Shown in pieces: positions 5,226-7,213 of a stretch of DNA of 7,213 bases (position 1 is its first letter; the number at the start of each line of letters is the position of its first letter). Origin of the DNA: Anaerolineaceae bacterium (GTDB lineage Bacteria; Chloroflexota; Anaerolineae; Anaerolineales; Anaerolineaceae); contig JAIOTF010000149.1 of NCBI GenBank assembly GCA_021107195.1, positions 1 to 7,213 of the forward strand. Direction: 5' to 3'. The notes below the pieces were generated by a model. It ran no database searches. It was not told the DNA's origin and worked only from the letters and a program-made list of their open reading frames with translations. Made by a program: the position numbers and the translations under genes.

Positions 5226-6836
5226 TCATTCACTAACTATCAATGGTGATTCGGGACGATAAAGATCCAAAGTTGTCGGAAGTTGAATTCCCTGCACCCG
5301 CAAACTTTGCAGTCGATAGCGGTAAGCACAGCCGCGCAACAAATGCAGGGCTATATTGGCTGCATGCCGGTTATTTACTGGTTCCAAATAGGTGCCACGC
5401 GCCCAATCATTGAAAGTGCCCATAACCGGACCGCACCAAATCTGATAATCCATCTCTCGCCCCGGTTCGCCGATGCACGACCAGCGTGATGCCAGACCAA
5501 GATACCAACGGAAAATCAGAGCCATTTTCATTTTCGGGTTTTTACGGGCTTTTTCGAGCTGCGCGGGGTCGCGTTTCTGGAAGAATCGTTCCGTATCTGC
5601 CCACACCGTCTCCAGCGAACGTTGAAAAACCTTCGTTTCCAGACGTTGCCGCTCCTGCGGTGGTATGTCTTCCACAGAGGCATAGCTGGTATACAACTCA
5701 TACAATTTCTGTGGCCGCATGGCAAACAGGGTGCCCTTCTTCAACACTTGCACCCGGCCGCCCATCTCGAACATATCCGCCGAAGGCGCCATGGCCACGT
5801 CCGTCATGGCGGCTGTTGCCAATAGCTGCTTGGTGTGTGCGGATGTTCCTGCCTCAACGCTGGCATGATTGATCGAACCCGTCACGACATAAGCAGCCCC
5901 CATCATGTACGCCGCCAGGACAGCTTCCGGTGTACCAATGCCTCCCCCTACCCCAACCCGCGGTGGATGAGCATACTCATACTGTGCTTGTATTTCATCT
6001 CGCAGCGCCAGCATGGTGGGCAGCAAACAAACCAAAGGACGTTGGTCTGTATGCCCGCCCGAATCGGCTTCCACAGTAATGTCATCCGCAACCGGTACCA
6101 GGCGCGCCAGTCGTGCCTGGTCGGCGCTGATCCGTCCAGCGGCCAGCAGCGATTCGAGGATTTTCTCCGGAGCGGGCTGCATGAATTGAACAGCCACCTC
6201 AGTGCGCGAGAGCTTGGCGATAATGCGATTCTTGATCACTACCCTGCCATCAGCATCTTGAGATAATCCAGCAGCCCGGTATTGCACAAGACTGTCGCTC
6301 AAACGGATGAATGCGGCCGCTTCAACTGTTTGAACCCCATAGCGTAAATAGAGTTCCACTGTATGCTGCTCAACCTGTGGCTCAAACGGACTGTGCAGCA
6401 GGTTAAATGCATATGGCCCTTCAGGCAGGGCAGACTGAATCTGTTTAATCGCCTCTTCAATACGCTCAGGGGAAACACCCCCTGCACCATACACGCCCAT
6501 CAAACCGGCCTGACCCAGGGCAATCACCATCTGAGTGGAAGCGATCGCATTGGCCATTGCTCCGGCATAATACGCTGCACGCACTCCGTAATCCCGCAGA
6601 AAACCAGGATCTCCAAACTGACCTATCCCCACTGGCGGTACCCAGGCCAGCACCTTTTGTCCATCTTCTGAAGCGCCCGCATGGTACACGAGGCCTGTAC
6701 CCTCTGTCGTGAGTACAGCTGTCAGGGGCGCATCCAGGTTTAACAGACAGTCTCGCAGTTCATTAATGCTATACGCAATTTCTTTTGTAAATGGTGTTCC
6801 CATTTCCTTTTTAATGCTGCGTGTATTTTCCAGCAT
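5226..6836 (-). CDS. pfaD: PfaD-type flavin-dependent enoyl reductase (PUFA/polyketide synthase trans-ER)
   Basis: A nitronate monooxygenase-fold TIM-barrel flavoprotein that acts in trans on ACP-bound enoyl intermediates of Pfa-type synthases. With start ATG 6836 it has 536 residues, the usual PfaD length. Typical sequence includes PVGIGQFGDPGFLRDYGVRAAYYAGAM (68-94 region), GAGGVSPERIEEAI (117-130), NLLHSPFEP (145-153), the DITVEADSGGHTDQRP segment (252-267), the phosphate-binding GVGGGIGTPEA (295-305) with VTGSIN (318-323), DVAMAPSADMFEMGGRVQVL (346-365), and a PfaD-specific C-terminal part with YQIWCGPVMGTFNDW (464-478). The frame is open upstream to 7019, but that part overlaps the dehydratase gene and has no homology; ATG 6836 has AAGGA 8 nt upstream, overlapping the dehydratase stop, and lies 5 nt after it. 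That spacing implies translational coupling with the dehydratase-bearing protein. No damage is seen. Confidence 0.95.
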   Translation of the reverse strand: MLENTRSIKKEMGTPFTKEIAYSINELRDCLLNLDAPLTAVLTTEGTGLVYHAGASEDGQKVLAWVPPVGIGQFGDPGFLRDYGVRAAYYAGAMANAIASTQMVIALGQAGLMGVYGAGGVSPERIEEAIKQIQSALPEGPYAFNLLHSPFEPQVEQHTVELYLRYGVQTVEAAAFIRLSDSLVQYRAAGLSQDADGRVVIKNRIIAKLSRTEVAVQFMQPAPEKILESLLAAGRISADQARLARLVPVADDITVEADSGGHTDQRPLVCLLPTMLALRDEIQAQYEYAHPPRVGVGGGIGTPEAVLAAYMMGAAYVVTGSINHASVEAGTSAHTKQLLATAAMTDVAMAPSADMFEMGGRVQVLKKGTLFAMRPQKLYELYTSYASVEDIPPQERQRLETKVFQRSLETVWADTERFFQKRDPAQLEKARKNPKMKMALIFRWYLGLASRWSCIGEPGREMDYQIWCGPVMGTFNDWARGTYLEPVNNRHAANIALHLLRGCAYRYRLQSLRVQGIQLPTTLDLYRPESPLIVSE

Positions 6837-6841
6837 GGTCT

Positions 6842-7213
6842 TTATCCTTCCCGTAACTCCAAACCAATATTCAAAACCTTGTAGATGCGTTTGCCGTCCG
6901 CCCACAGGCTGGCATCGGCTAAAACAGTCGTCCGCCCTCGCGTGGACTGCAAATCCTTGATCTGGATTTCGATTTCCATCTCGTGATGAGCGGGTGTGAT
7001 CTGGCCGCGATACTTCCACTGCATTATTTGTCCCTCCAGTAAGCCGAAACGCGGAGAATCAAAATCACGTCCCAAACCCAATGCAAGACAGTATGCTTGC
7101 ATTGTCTGCTGCATGGCCTCCACCCCCAATGATCCGGGCATGACCGGGTCCTGGTAAAAATGACAGTCAAAGAACCAGTCCTTTGGAATGACTGCTTTGC
7201 GGGCATAGACCAT
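6842..7213 (-). CDS. C-terminal FabA-like dehydratase domain (PfaC-type), partial at window edge
   Basis: The frame stays open to the window edge, so the 124 codons seen are the C-terminal end of a longer protein; the ATG at 7213 is probably internal. It shows the hot-dog-fold signature WFFDCHFYQDPVMPGSLGVE, numbered from the edge with His18 equal to E. coli FabA His70 and Glu32 at the position of FabA Asp84, exactly 14 residues apart as in FabA. It would dehydrate beta-hydroxyacyl-ACP. The last domain of PfaC (KS-CLF-DH-DH) ends like this and is normally followed by pfaD, as here with only 5 nt between, so a PfaC-like subunit is the favoured identity. A stand-alone dehydratase is possible because the upstream part is not visible. 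Confidence 0.85.
   Translation of the reverse strand: MVYARKAVIPKDWFFDCHFYQDPVMPGSLGVEAMQQTMQAYCLALGLGRDFDSPRFGLLEGQIMQWKYRGQITPAHHEMEIEIQIKDLQSTRGRTTVLADASLWADGKRIYKVLNIGLELREG

Noticed and set aside
5213..5233. GTG start at 5233 for the PPTase, overlapping the pfaD stop
   Set aside because: No ribosome binding site before it; the ATG at 5212 has a strong AAAGGAAAG site and gives a typical Sfp length.
6837..7019. Upstream extension of the pfaD frame to 7019 (61 extra residues)
   Set aside because: It overlaps the dehydratase coding sequence, has low-complexity shadow-like composition, and the ATG at 6836 has a proper Shine-Dalgarno and gives the normal family length.
1..7213. CRISPR array, tRNA or rRNA genes
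   Set aside because: No regularly spaced repeats and no tRNA- or rRNA-like sequence were seen on either strand.

Overview
The window is the downstream end of a minus-strand lipid/polyketide gene cluster and, at low coordinates, a decayed plus-strand region with insertion-sequence remnants. Reading along the minus strand (high to low coordinates) it holds: the C-terminal end of a FabA-like dehydratase domain protein (PfaC type, cut by the window edge), a complete PfaD-type flavin enoyl reductase, a Sfp-type 4'-phosphopantetheinyl transferase, and a three-gene biotin-dependent acyl-CoA carboxylase: carboxyltransferase (PccB/AccD type), biotin carboxylase, and biotin carboxyl carrier protein.

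The order dehydratase end, PfaD, PPTase matches the C-D-E part of bacterial PUFA/secondary-lipid (Pfa) synthase clusters. The following carboxylase would supply extender units. A residue in its acyl-CoA pocket (Ile407) is the one linked with acetyl-CoA rather than propionyl-CoA use, so the likely product is malonyl-CoA. The inferred logic is: carboxylase makes malonyl-CoA, the PPTase arms the tandem ACPs of the megasynthase (outside the window), the dehydratase and PfaD carry out beta-carbon processing. The lipid made cannot be told from this window.

Genes are tightly packed: 5 nt (dehydratase-pfaD), 13 nt (pfaD-PPTase), 120 nt (PPTase-carboxyltransferase), 12 nt and 12 nt within the carboxylase. 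The 120-nt gap is the only place for an internal promoter and holds a 17-bp operator-like dyad close to a TATAAA box.

From about 1 to 215 the sequence is AT-rich and looks like the left end of an insertion sequence: a terminal-repeat-like end, a nested hairpin that buries the ribosome binding site, and a transposase-like start that stops after 27 codons. It abuts a histidine-kinase C-terminal fragment (to 728) that lacks its phosphoacceptor region and has a damaged G2 box, so it is probably a pseudogene. It converges on the carboxylase operon.

The organism is a bacterium of moderate GC. The three-subunit carboxylase and the style of the kinase fragment suggest Chloroflexota (Anaerolineae-like), but this is a guess from protein character and not a demonstrated assignment.
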